18,213 nt of DNA from positions 1 through 18,213 of the forward strand of contig CAMWQD010000006.1 in NCBI GenBank assembly GCA_947176325.1, given 5' to 3'. Of the stretch, positions 9,401 to 15,650 are shown one piece after another. A program made the position numbers and the translations under genes. The notes under the pieces were generated by a model. It had not been told where the DNA came from, searched no databases, and saw nothing but the letters and a program-made list of their open reading frames with translations. The number at the start of each line of letters is the position of its first letter. Position 1 is the first letter of the stretch. Origin of the DNA: an uncultured Bacteroidales bacterium (lineage in GTDB: Bacteria > Bacteroidota > Bacteroidia > Bacteroidales > P3).

Positions 9401-10302
9401 TGATCCTCCCTTTCCTCTTGGTGCAGGAGAATCGACTTGATGCCGGCATCCACGATAAGGTCGATGTGGCTTTCCTCCAATTCGGTCTCACGGTCGATGA
9501 GCACTTCGGTACGCTCAATCGAAACCACTTCGCCCGTATCTTCGTCCACAAAGTCTTCCACCCACGTGCGAACCACACGGGCGGCCAACTTGGAACCAAT
9601 ATATTTCTTGAGACCTGCGCGCGATACCTTCACTTCTCTCGCCAGGTCGAAAATTTCGAGAATGTCTTTGTCCGTCTCGTAGCCTATGGCACGCAGAAGC
9701 GTGGTGATAGGCAACTTCTTCTTACGGTCGATATAGGCGTACATCACGTTGTTGATGTCGGTGGTGAATTCCATCCACGAACCCTTGAACGGAATGATGC
9801 GCGCCGAATAGAGCTGCTGCCCGTTGGTGTGGTAGCTGGTGCCGAAGAACACACCGGGCGAACGATGCAACTGCGAAACGATAACCCTTTCCGCACCGTT
9901 GATGATGAACGAACCACCGGGAGTCATGTAGGGAATCATACCCAAGTAAACCTCTTGGATGATGTCCTTAAAGTCCTCGTGATCGCTGTCGGTGCAGAAG
10001 AGTTTGAGTTTGGCCTTGAGGGGCACGCTGTAGGTGAGCCCTCTGTCCAAACACTCCTCTATGCTGTAACGGGGAGGATCGATGAAATAATCCAGAAACT
10101 CCAGAACGAAATTGTTCCGGGCATCGGTAATGGGAAAATTCTCGGCAAAAACCTTGTAAAGCCCTTCGTTGACACGATTTTCGGGATTGGTTTCCAACTG
10201 AAAAAAGTCCTGGAAGGACTTTAGTTGAATATCAAGAAAATCAATATGCTCGGCCGGGCGGGTCGATGCAAAATTTATCTTTTTAACAGCCTTTGTCGTC
10301 AA
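6493..10302 (-). CDS. rpoB: DNA-directed RNA polymerase subunit beta, with TTG start
   Basis: This is the 1269-residue beta subunit. The rifampicin-binding cluster is at 465-497. Gln473, Asp476, His486 and Ser491 align with E. coli Gln513, Asp516, His526 and Ser531, the sensitive (wild-type) residues. KMSGRHGNKG at 1047-1056 is the conserved active-centre segment, and the C-terminal clamp region (GGKAQFGGQRFGEMEIWALEA) begins near 1188. The start is TTG at 10300-10302. Upstream in frame there are only four sense codons before a TAA at 10315-10317, with no ATG or GTG. The first in-frame ATG downstream is more than 100 codons in, past conserved sequence. The N-terminus from INFAST onward aligns with Bacteroidota RpoB from memory. 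It lies 119 nt after rplL, with a hairpin between them. Confidence 0.98.
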   Translation of the reverse strand: MTTKAVKKINFASTRPAEHIDFLDIQLKSFQDFFQLETNPENRVNEGLYKVFAENFPITDARNNFVLEFLDYFIDPPRYSIEECLDRGLTYSVPLKAKLKLFCTDSDHEDFKDIIQEVYLGMIPYMTPGGSFIINGAERVIVSQLHRSPGVFFGTSYHTNGQQLYSARIIPFKGSWMEFTTDINNVMYAYIDRKKKLPITTLLRAIGYETDKDILEIFDLAREVKVSRAGLKKYIGSKLAARVVRTWVEDFVDEDTGEVVSIERTEVLIDRETELEESHIDLIVDAGIKSILLHQEEREDHMDCSIIFNTLQKDAANNAKEAVEFIYRQLRNAEPPDEETARGIIEKLFFSDKRYDLGEVGRYRINRKLELNIPLETRVLTKEDIICIIKHLIKLINSHAEVDDIDHLSHRRIRTVGEQLYAQFGVGLNRMARTIRERMNVRDNEVFTPTDLINAKTLSSVINSFFGTNQLSQFMDQTNPLSEVTHKRRISALGPGGLSRERAGFEVRDVHYTHYGRLCTIETPEGPNIGLISSLCCYAVIDKLGFIETPYYKVENGKVKINEAPVYLTAEKEEDHIIAQASTVLEKDGTIHDSRLKVRHLADFPIVDREQVTLMDVAPNQIASIAASLIPFLEHDDANRALMGSNMMRQAVPLLNPEVPIVGTGLEPYVAQDSRVLINAEGDGVVTYVDATTITIRYEMDDTDRLVSFDEDEKTYHLTKFQRTNQSSCINLSPIVRKGDKVKKGQVLCEGYATKDGSLALGRNLMVAFMPWKGYNFEDAIVISENAIKNDFFTSIHVDEYTMDVRETKRGMEELTNDIPNVSQEATKDLDSNGLIRVGAEVKEGDILIGKITPKGESDPTPEEKLLRAIFGDKAGDVKDASLKTPPSVTGVVIGKRLFSRSIKDRKGKAKDKDTVKELEKVFTKESQALKARLVEKLLSILGSTPSAGVYSNLKEEVIVKKARFTAKALTELDYQTINPSDWTSNAEINDCVKRLLNNYNIKYREIFGRFQRDKFVATVGDELPGGIVQMAKVTIAKKRKLKIGDKMSGRHGNKGIVARIVRAEDMPFLADGTPVDIVLNPLGVPSRMNLGQIYETVLGWAGKKLGLQFATPIFDGALPEEIDAYTDKAGLPRYGRTYLYDGETGERFDQPATVGYIYMIKLHHMIDDKMHARSIGPYSLITQQPLGGKAQFGGQRFGEMEIWALEAFGAANILQEVLTVKSDDVVGRAKTYEAIVKGENMPTPSIPESFNVLVNELRGLGLEITFSK

Positions 10303-10366
10303 AGCAGTATGGTTTTAAATAAGACGATGGAACCTCTAGCCCCTCTTGGCTCAATACACAAAACAC

Positions 10367-10396
10367 GAGGGGGCGGCATTCTTGCCGTACCCCCTC
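10367..10396 (-). promoter_or_regulatory. Hairpin in the rplL-rpoB spacer (possible attenuator or processing site)
   Basis: On the minus strand a 7-bp GC-rich stem (GAGGGGG with CCCCCTC) continues, after a 2-nt bulge, into a 4-bp stem (CGGC with GCCG) and a 6-nt loop. It is followed by GTGTTTTGTG, which is only moderately T-rich, so complete termination is unlikely. It begins 25 nt after the rplL stop, within the 119-nt spacer. E. coli has a partial terminator and an RNase III site at the same junction, lowering rpoBC relative to the ribosomal protein genes. A similar role here is inference. Confidence 0.6.
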
Positions 10397-10421
10397 ATGT
10401 TCGGAAATACGGAAGCGGAAA

Positions 10422-10805
10422 TTACTTCATCTCCACTTCGGCACCGGCTTCTTCCAAGCTCTTCTTCAAAGCTTCGGCTTCGGCCTTGCTGATGCCTTCC
10501 TTGACGGTCTTGGGAGCACCGTCAACCAATTCCTTGGCTTCCTTCAAGCCGAGGCTGGCCAATTCCTTCACCAATTTAACCACGGCCAATTTGTTGGCAC
10601 CACCCGACTTCAGGATAACGTCGAAGTGCGTTTTTTCTTCAGCGGCACCACCGGCAGCGGCACCACCGGCAGCGGGAGCTGCAACGGCTACAGCGGCGGC
10701 AGCGGGTTCAATGCCGTATTCATTCTTCAATACATCGGCCAGTTCTTTAACTTCCTTTACGGTAAGACCAACCAATTGTTCTGCGATAGCTTTAATATCT
10801 GCCAT
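10422..10805 (-). CDS. rplL: 50S ribosomal protein L7/L12
   Basis: This is the 127-residue stalk protein. It binds L10 as dimers and recruits translation GTPases to the ribosome. The N-terminal dimerisation helices are at residues 1-34, a flexible Ala/Gly hinge at 35-56, and the compact C-terminal domain from about 57 (FDVILKSGG, then NKLAVVKLVKELASLGLKEAK) to 127. The length is near the usual 120-130. The start is ATG at 10803-10805, preceded by an A-rich leader without a Shine-Dalgarno sequence, typical for the phylum. It lies 66 nt after rplJ and upstream of the rplL-rpoB hairpin. Confidence 0.99.
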   Translation of the reverse strand: MADIKAIAEQLVGLTVKEVKELADVLKNEYGIEPAAAAVAVAAPAAGGAAAGGAAEEKTHFDVILKSGGANKLAVVKLVKELASLGLKEAKELVDGAPKTVKEGISKAEAEALKKSLEEAGAEVEMK

Positions 10806-10871
10806 TGTTTTGACTTTTTAATGGTTTCTAAAAAATTGTTTGTGTTGTGTTTGTTTTACCTTGTTCAGCGA

Positions 10872-11399
10872 TTAAGCCTGTTCCGGTCTTTCGGAAAGCG
10901 TCTTCACCACGCCGGCCACCGTGTTGGGCGCCGATTCCAAAGAGCCCAATACATTCTGCAAGGGCGATTGGAGAAGGGTGATGATTTCTCCGATAAGTTC
11001 GTTCTTGGATTTGATCTGAACCAAAGCATCCAGGCTGGCGTCGCCCATGTAGAAGGATTCTTCCACATACGCACCCTTGAGAACGGGCACTTCCGAACGC
11101 TTTCTGAATTCTTTGATGATCATCGCGGGAGCCTTGTTGACATCCGAAAGCATGATGGCCGTGGTGCCTTTCAACACCGGCATCAGTTCCGAATAGTCGG
11201 TTCCCGTCTTTTCCAAGGCTTTTCTAAGCAAGGTATTCTTCACCATTATCAACTTGACGCCTTGACGGAAGCAGGCACGTCTCAGATTGCTCGTAGCGGC
11301 CGCATTCATACCGGTGATGTCGGTCACATACAAGTGAGGCTTCGACGTAATCTGCTCGTAGAGGGCATCCAGGACTTTGGCTTTGTCTTCTTTCTTCAT
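10872..11399 (-). CDS. rplJ: 50S ribosomal protein L10
   Basis: This 175-residue protein anchors L7/L12 dimers to 23S rRNA at the base of the stalk. The N-terminal RNA-binding domain contains the conserved run LRRACFRQGVKLIMVKNTLLRKA at about 39-61, and the C-terminal helix (about 140-175) is the L7/L12 docking site. It starts at ATG 11397-11399, 27 nt after rplA. In E. coli and Bacillus an L10-L12 complex represses its own mRNA at a long leader. Here the spacer is too short for that leader unless it extends into rplA, and none was recognised. Confidence 0.98.
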   Translation of the reverse strand: MKKEDKAKVLDALYEQITSKPHLYVTDITGMNAAATSNLRRACFRQGVKLIMVKNTLLRKALEKTGTDYSELMPVLKGTTAIMLSDVNKAPAMIIKEFRKRSEVPVLKGAYVEESFYMGDASLDALVQIKSKNELIGEIITLLQSPLQNVLGSLESAPNTVAGVVKTLSERPEQA

Positions 11400-11426
11400 A
11401 CCTCGTTAATTACCTGTTTGTTTAAA

Positions 11427-12116
11427 TTAGATGGATTTGGGATCCACCTTGATACCGGGACTCATGGTGCTGGACAGATAGATACTGTTCACATAAGTAC
11501 CTTTGGCCGACGACGGTTTGAGTTTGACAATCATCTGGAGCAGTTCACGGGCGTTGTCCGCGATTTTTTCCGCGTCGAACGACACCTTGGCCACTCCGGC
11601 ATGAACGATACCCAATTTGTCAACCTTGAAGTCGATCTTACCGGCCTTGACTTCCTTAACCGCCTTGCCAATTTCCATGGTAACGGTTCCGGTTTTGGGG
11701 TTAGGCATAAGTCCGCGGGGACCCAGCACCTTTCCCAATGCCCCGACTTTGGGCATTACACTCGGCATGGTAATAACAACGTCAATGTCCGTCCAACCGC
11801 CTTTGATTTTCTCTACGTATTCTTCCAATCCGTAGTAATCGGCTCCGGCTTCCTTGGCCTCTTCAATCTTGTCGGGCGTGCAGAGTACCAATACGCGGGT
11901 CTGCTTACCGGTTCCGTGAGGCAGGGTCACCACCCCGCGAACCATCTGGTTGGCTTTACGCGGATCAACACCCAGGCGGACGTCCAAGTCGACAGAAGCA
12001 TCGAATTTGGTGTAGGTGAGTTCTTTTACGAGAGCGGCAGCTTCGTTCAAAGAATAAACCTTCGCCTTATCGAATTTGGTCAAGGCTTCTTTTCTTTTCT
12101 TAGAGATTTTTGCCAT
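11427..12116 (-). CDS. rplA: 50S ribosomal protein L1
   Basis: This 229-residue protein binds helices 76-78 of 23S rRNA, forms the L1 stalk and helps release deacylated tRNA from the E site. The family signature LGPRGLMPNPKTGTV starts at residue 131. The length is the normal 225-235. The ATG is at 12114-12116. It lies 70 nt after rplK, with a small hairpin in that spacer. L1 often represses the rplK-rplA message in bacteria by binding an rRNA-like stem. Confidence 0.99.
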   Translation of the reverse strand: MAKISKKRKEALTKFDKAKVYSLNEAAALVKELTYTKFDASVDLDVRLGVDPRKANQMVRGVVTLPHGTGKQTRVLVLCTPDKIEEAKEAGADYYGLEEYVEKIKGGWTDIDVVITMPSVMPKVGALGKVLGPRGLMPNPKTGTVTMEIGKAVKEVKAGKIDFKVDKLGIVHAGVAKVSFDAEKIADNARELLQMIVKLKPSSAKGTYVNSIYLSSTMSPGIKVDPKSI

Positions 12117-12152
12117 TGTTGTTGTTTATAAAATTGATTTATTCACTTGTGG

Positions 12153-12177
12153 GCCCGCAAGCGTAACTCCTGCGGAC
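12153..12177 (-). promoter_or_regulatory. Hairpin in the rplK-rplA spacer
   Basis: On the minus strand GTCCGCA pairs with TGCGGGC (7 bp including one G-U) around an 11-nt loop that contains GGAG. It lies 9 nt after the rplK stop codon and 36 nt before the rplA start. There is no T tract, so it is not a terminator. It could be an L1-binding autoregulatory site or a stabilising stem; I cannot match it to a known L1 motif with certainty. Confidence 0.35.
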
Positions 12178-12186
12178 ATCAAGGCC

Positions 12187-12633
12187 TTATTCCAGTTCGG
12201 CAGGCTTCTGACCGGTTACTTCGATACCCATGCTGCGCGCCGTGCCGGCAACCATTTTCATGGCCGAGGCAATGGTGAAGCAGTTCAAGTCGGGCATCTT
12301 TTCTTCGGCGATAGTGCGTACCTGATCCCACGTCACCTTGGCAACCTTGTTACGGTTGGGTTCGGCAGAACCTTTCTTCGCTTTCGAGGCCTCTTTGAGC
12401 TGTACGGCAACCGGAGGGGTCTTTACTACGAATTCAAACGATTTATCGGCGAACACCGTGATGATGACGGGAAGAACCTTGCCCGCCTTATCCTGCGTAC
12501 GCGCGTTAAACTGTTTGCAGAATTCCATAATGTTGACACCCTTGGCACCCAAGGCCGGACCTACGGGAGGCGAAGGATTGGCAGCACCGCCTTTGATCTG
12601 CAACTTGATTAAGGCACTAACTTGTTTTGCCAT
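12187..12633 (-). CDS. rplK: 50S ribosomal protein L11
   Basis: This 148-residue protein binds the GTPase-associated centre of 23S rRNA. The N-terminal domain carries the Pro-rich segment PSPPVGPALG at residues 20-29, the region tied to thiostrepton action and factor-dependent GTP hydrolysis. The C-terminal RNA-binding domain ends with the conserved IASAMKMVAGTARSMGIEV segment. The length is about the usual 141-147 plus a few residues. The ATG is at 12631-12633, 42 nt after nusG. Confidence 0.99.
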   Translation of the reverse strand: MAKQVSALIKLQIKGGAANPSPPVGPALGAKGVNIMEFCKQFNARTQDKAGKVLPVIITVFADKSFEFVVKTPPVAVQLKEASKAKKGSAEPNRNKVAKVTWDQVRTIAEEKMPDLNCFTIASAMKMVAGTARSMGIEVTGQKPAELE

Positions 12634-12675
12634 TTTTGTCGTGATTAAATATGAAAAAACAATTATGAAACCGTA

Positions 12676-13218
12676 TTACTCTTTCTCTACCTGGGAGAAG
12701 TTCAATTCGAGAGGTGTCTTTCTCCCAAAGATCTTCACCATTACCTTCAGTTTCTTCTTCTCTTCCTTCACCTCTTCGATGATAGCCGAGAAATTGCTGA
12801 ACGGCCCGTCGATAACCTTGACCGGTTCGCCCACGATGAAGGGCTCCGCCGGACGTTCGGGAGAGTCGGCCAGTTCGTCCACCTTGTTGAGGATACGTTG
12901 TACCTCGGCGGGACGCAAAGGCGCGGGCTCGCCCTGATTACCCAGAAAACCGATAACACCCGGCACGTTCTTGATGACGTGTTGGATTTCGCCGATCAAG
13001 AGAGCCTCGATCAGAACATAGCCGGGGAGGTAAGTCTTCTCGACGCTCACCTTCTTGCCGTTGCGAAGGGTATAGACCTTCTCGGTAGGGATAAGCACCT
13101 GCGAGATATAATCACGGAGATTAAGCCTGGAAATTTCGCTTTCCAGATATTCCTTGACTTTCTTTTCCTCACCGCTGGTGGCACGGATAACGTACCAATT
13201 CTTTACTTGTTCGGACAT
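12676..13218 (-). CDS. nusG: Transcription termination/antitermination factor NusG
   Basis: This 180-residue protein binds the RNA polymerase clamp, supports processive elongation and can contact Rho or the ribosome. The NGN domain (about 1-110) begins with NWYVIRATSGEEKKV and contains the conserved LPGYVLIEA segment at 64-72. The KOW domain (about 126-152) starts at PFIVGEPVKVIDGPF. The C-terminus is Lys/Glu-rich. The ATG is at 13216-13218. Unlike E. coli, where secE and nusG nearly touch, an 184-nt spacer containing hairpins separates it from secE. Confidence 0.98.
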   Translation of the reverse strand: MSEQVKNWYVIRATSGEEKKVKEYLESEISRLNLRDYISQVLIPTEKVYTLRNGKKVSVEKTYLPGYVLIEALLIGEIQHVIKNVPGVIGFLGNQGEPAPLRPAEVQRILNKVDELADSPERPAEPFIVGEPVKVIDGPFSNFSAIIEEVKEEKKKLKVMVKIFGRKTPLELNFSQVEKE

Positions 13219-13249
13219 ACTTTCTCAATCGGATTTGCGCTTGTCTCCT

Positions 13250-13265
13250 CCGCCCTTTCGGGCGG
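13250..13265 (-). promoter_or_regulatory. GAAA-tetraloop hairpin in the nusG leader
   Basis: On the minus strand CCGCCC and GGGCGG pair perfectly around a GAAA tetraloop, a very stable RNA hairpin, ending 31 nt before the nusG ATG. It is followed by AGGAGACAAG, not by a T tract, so it is not an intrinsic terminator. It may protect the mRNA end, be part of a protein-binding leader or affect nusG translation. Confidence 0.5.
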
Positions 13266-13347
13266 CTCACCCGGAGTCAAACGGAACTGAATTTAATGTG
13301 CGGGATAAACCCGGGGTAATATGGATTTCAGCCGTGCGGAGAACCGG

Positions 13348-13369
13348 CAGACACCGGAAGCTGTGTCTG
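13348..13369 (-). promoter_or_regulatory. Second hairpin in the secE-nusG spacer
   Basis: CAGACAC and GTGTCTG form a perfect 7-bp stem with an 8-nt loop, starting 33 nt after the secE stop on the minus strand. Flanking CCGG sequences on both sides could extend the structure across a bulge. No T tract follows. Confidence 0.45.
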
Positions 13370-13402
13370 AGAAAATCCGGCCGTCGCCCGACCTATTCAT
13401 TT

Positions 13403-13621
13403 TTATCTCAAAAGGTCGTATATGTAACCCAAGATGCCTTTCCAACTCAGGTCGGGATGCGCCCCGATCACCATATCCATGATAAACACGACCAAAGCGA
13501 TAAGCAAAGCCGCCACGAACACCACCACCGCGCTGTTCTGCAGTTCGGAATACGTAGGCCAGGTCACTTTGTGCAACAGCTCGTCCCTGCTTGCTTTGAC
13601 GTAATTGACAAACTTCGACAT
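13403..13621 (-). CDS. secE: Preprotein translocase subunit SecE
   Basis: This 72-residue, single-span SecE clamps the two halves of SecY in the inner-membrane translocon. An amphipathic N-terminal helix carries the conserved KVTWPT motif at residues 18-23, and one transmembrane helix spans about 31-53 (AVVVFVAALLIALVVFI). This is the short form found in most bacteria, lacking the two extra helices of E. coli SecE. The ATG is at 13619-13621, 77 nt after tRNA-Trp. Confidence 0.97.
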   Translation of the reverse strand: MSKFVNYVKASRDELLHKVTWPTYSELQNSAVVVFVAALLIALVVFIMDMVIGAHPDLSWKGILGYIYDLLR

Positions 13622-13698
13622 CTTTTTGCGTATTAGGTTTTCTACACGGAAAATCCCGCCAGCCCTTTGGACTTGCAGGAAACCCTTTTTTTCGTTTT

Positions 13699-13772
13699 TG
13701 GCAGGAGCAGAGAGAATCGAACTCCCATCAACGGTTTTGGAGACCGCTATTCTACCATTAAACTATGCTCCT
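13699..13772 (-). tRNA. tRNA-Trp (anticodon CCA)
   Basis: The cloverleaf is complete. The acceptor AGGAGCA pairs with TGCTCCT. The anticodon stem GCGGT/ACCGT has loop CTCCAAA, reading CCA. The T arm is GGGAG-TTCGATT-CTCTC. The discriminator G is followed by an encoded CCA (13699-13701), unlike the other four tRNAs in this window. It sits between tuf and secE, a position common in Bacteroidota and other bacteria. Confidence 0.97.
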
Positions 13773-13781
13773 AAACTACTT

Positions 13782-13833
13782 GCGGGTTAGTCCCTGTCGG
13801 ACTTGTGAGCCAACCCCGTAGAGAATAACCCGC
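13782..13833 (-). promoter_or_regulatory. Nested stem structure in the tuf-tRNA-Trp spacer
   Basis: On the minus strand an 8-bp perfect outer stem (GCGGGTTA with TAACCCGC) encloses a 36-nt loop. Inside this, next to the 3' arm, GTCC pairs with GGAC around a 5-nt loop, so the two stems could stack. There is no T tract. It lies 10 nt upstream of the tRNA-Trp 5' end and could guide RNA processing between tuf mRNA and the tRNA. A smaller stem (AGAGG/CCTCT, 13841-13856) lies just after tuf. Confidence 0.45.
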
Positions 13834-13870
13834 GCGTAGCAGAGGACGCAGCCTCTATTTCGAATCCTTG

Positions 13871-15058
13871 TTAGTCGAGGATTTCGGTTACCTGACCGGC
13901 ACCTACCGTTCTACCACCTTCACGGATAGCGAAGCGGAGGTTTTGGTTCATGGCGATGGGCGCCAGCAACTTAACTTCGATGGTCAAGTTATCGCCGGGC
14001 ATAACCATTTCCACACCCTGCGGCAACACGATTTCGCCGGTAACGTCGGTGGTTCTGAAATAGAACTGAGGACGATAGTTGTTGTGGAACGGCGTGTGAC
14101 GGCCACCTTCTTCTTTCTTCAGGATATAAACCTGAGCCTTGAAGTGCTTGTGCGGGGTTACGGAACCGGGTTTCGCGATAACCATACCACGACGGATCTG
14201 GTCTTTTTCGATACCGCGGAGCAACAGACCTACGTTGTCGCCGGCTTCGCCGCGTTCCAGAATCTTGCGGAACATTTCCACACCCGTAACGGTCGATTTG
14301 AGCTTTTCGTCACCCATACCGATGATTTCAACGGGATCGCCGGAGTTGATGACACCCGATTCAACACGACCGGTGGCAACGGTACCACGACCGGTAATGG
14401 AGAACACGTCTTCGATAGGCATCAAGAAATCTTTGTCCACGTCGCGCTGCGGCAGGGGGATCCATTCGTCAACGGCGGCCATCAGTTCCATGATCTTTTC
14501 TTCCCACTTGGGTTCGCTGTTCAAGCCACCCAAAGCGGAACCACGGATGATAGGCGTGTTGTCGCCATCATATTCGTAGAACGAAAGAAGTTCGCGGATT
14601 TCCATTTCAACGAGGTCGAGCAACTCGGGGTCGTCAACCAAGTCTACCTTGTTCATGAAAACAACGATACGGGGCACACCTACCTGACGGGCCAACAGAA
14701 TGTGTTCGCGGGTCTGGGGCATGGGACCGTCGGTGGCGGCAACTACCAAAATAGCACCGTCCATCTGGGCGGCACCGGTAACCATGTTCTTAACGTAGTC
14801 GGCGTGGCCCGGGCAGTCAACGTGCGCATAGTGACGGTTTTCCGTCTGATACTCAACGTGAGCGGTGTTGATGGTGATACCGCGTTCCTTTTCTTCGGGA
14901 GCGTTGTCGATAGAATCGAACGATTTTACTTCCGAAAGACCTTTCTTAGCCAAAACGGTGGTAATGGCGGCGGTCAAGGTGGTTTTGCCGTGGTCAACGT
15001 GACCGATAGTACCAATGTTCACGTGGGGTTTGGTACGCACAAATGTTTCTTTTGCCAT
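13871..15058 (-). CDS. tuf: Translation elongation factor Tu
   Basis: This 395-residue GTPase delivers aminoacyl-tRNA to the ribosomal A site. The G1 P-loop GHVDHGKT is at 19-26. The switch I segment EKERGITIN contains the conserved effector Thr. G3 is DCPGH at 81-85 (His85 is the catalytic His) and G4 is NKVD at 136-139. Domains 2 and 3 are complete, ending with GGRTVGAGQVTEILD. The length matches Bacteroidota EF-Tu. The start is ATG at 15056-15058, 68 nt after tRNA-Thr(GGT). All codons avoid TTA, CTA and TCA, as expected for one of the most highly expressed genes. Confidence 0.99.
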   Translation of the reverse strand: MAKETFVRTKPHVNIGTIGHVDHGKTTLTAAITTVLAKKGLSEVKSFDSIDNAPEEKERGITINTAHVEYQTENRHYAHVDCPGHADYVKNMVTGAAQMDGAILVVAATDGPMPQTREHILLARQVGVPRIVVFMNKVDLVDDPELLDLVEMEIRELLSFYEYDGDNTPIIRGSALGGLNSEPKWEEKIMELMAAVDEWIPLPQRDVDKDFLMPIEDVFSITGRGTVATGRVESGVINSGDPVEIIGMGDEKLKSTVTGVEMFRKILERGEAGDNVGLLLRGIEKDQIRRGMVIAKPGSVTPHKHFKAQVYILKKEEGGRHTPFHNNYRPQFYFRTTDVTGEIVLPQGVEMVMPGDNLTIEVKLLAPIAMNQNLRFAIREGGRTVGAGQVTEILD

Positions 15059-15126
15059 TTTGTAAAGTGTTTTTAATTATATACAACAATATGCGTGAAG
15101 CAAAACCTTGCCCCCGCTGTCTTTTG

Positions 15127-15198
<72 letters not shown>

Positions 15199-15209
15199 GT
15201 TCTTTCGTG

Positions 15210-15282
15210 AGCGGAAGACGGGGCTCGAACCCGCCGCCTGTAGCTTGGAAGGCTACCGCTCTACCAAATGAGCTACTTCCGC
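15210..15282 (-). tRNA. tRNA-Gly (anticodon TCC)
   Basis: The acceptor GCGGAAG pairs with CTTCCGC. The anticodon stem GTAGC/GCTAC encloses CTTCCAA, reading TCC (codons GGA/GGG). The T arm is GCGGG-TTCGAGC-CCCGT. The discriminator is T and no CCA is encoded. It is equivalent in order to E. coli glyT. Confidence 0.97.
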
Positions 15283-15288
15283 GTGACG

Positions 15289-15370
15289 TGGGAGGGGAAG
15301 GATTCGAACCTTCGAAGGCGAAGCCGACAGATTTACAGTCTGTTCCATTTGACCGCTCTGGAACCCTCCC
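15289..15370 (-). tRNA. tRNA-Tyr (anticodon GTA), class II
   Basis: The acceptor GGGAGGG pairs with CCCTCCC, discriminator A. The anticodon stem CAGAC/GTCTG-type helix encloses TGTAAAT, reading GTA. A long variable arm (around CGGCTTCGCCTTCG) marks it as a class II tRNA, as bacterial tRNA-Tyr is. No CCA is encoded. It lies only 6 nt from tRNA-Gly and is equivalent in order to E. coli tyrU. Confidence 0.96.
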
Positions 15371-15411
15371 GTCTTGCGACACCGGTCTGCGCTTGATGTC
15401 GCGGAATCTTG

Positions 15412-15484
15412 AGCCAATGAAGGGACTCGAACCCACGACCGGCTGATTACAAATCAGCTGCTCTACCAACTGAGCTACATTGGC
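15412..15484 (-). tRNA. tRNA-Thr (anticodon TGT), first gene of the operon
   Basis: The acceptor GCCAATG pairs with CATTGGC. The anticodon stem GCTGA/TCAGC encloses TTTGTAA, reading TGT. The T arm is GTGGG-TTCGAGT-CCCTT (the last pairs include G-T). The discriminator is T and no CCA is encoded. It begins about 39 nt downstream of promoter P2 and is equivalent in order to E. coli thrU. Confidence 0.97.
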
Positions 15485-15523
15485 GTCTTGCGCTTTTAGG
15501 CGTGTCTGCCGCAAAAAGGACTG

Positions 15524-15555
15524 CAAAGATACAATCTTTATCGGTAAATTCCAAA
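15524..15555 (-). promoter_or_regulatory. Promoter P2 of the tRNA-tuf-rpl-rpo operon
   Basis: On the minus strand TTTG (15552-15555), 20 nt, then TATCTTTG (15524-15531): an exact match to the Bacteroidota housekeeping-sigma consensus TTTG-N19/21-TAnnTTTG. The expected start is near 15517-15519, about 33 nt before the mature end of tRNA-Thr(TGT). An imperfect inverted repeat (15544-15572) overlaps the -33 element. Confidence 0.85.
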
Positions 15556-15650
15556 TATCGGAATCCCTTTACGTCAAAAAGCGCAAAAAACACCCGCAAA
15601 CCGAATGCTTTACAATGTCTTCAAACAACTCTTCCTCTAAAAAGAGGGGG

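Noticed and set aside
6787..10224. 1145-codon plus-strand frame opposite rpoB
   Set aside because: Same codon-mirror effect; rpoB on the minus strand is unmistakable.
10626..12131. 501-codon plus-strand frame opposite rplL, rplJ and rplA
   Set aside because: It runs across three ribosomal protein genes that happen to share one register; mirror frame without a domain.
13868..15076. 402-codon plus-strand frame opposite tuf
   Set aside because: Mirror of the tuf codons; no independent start signal or domain.
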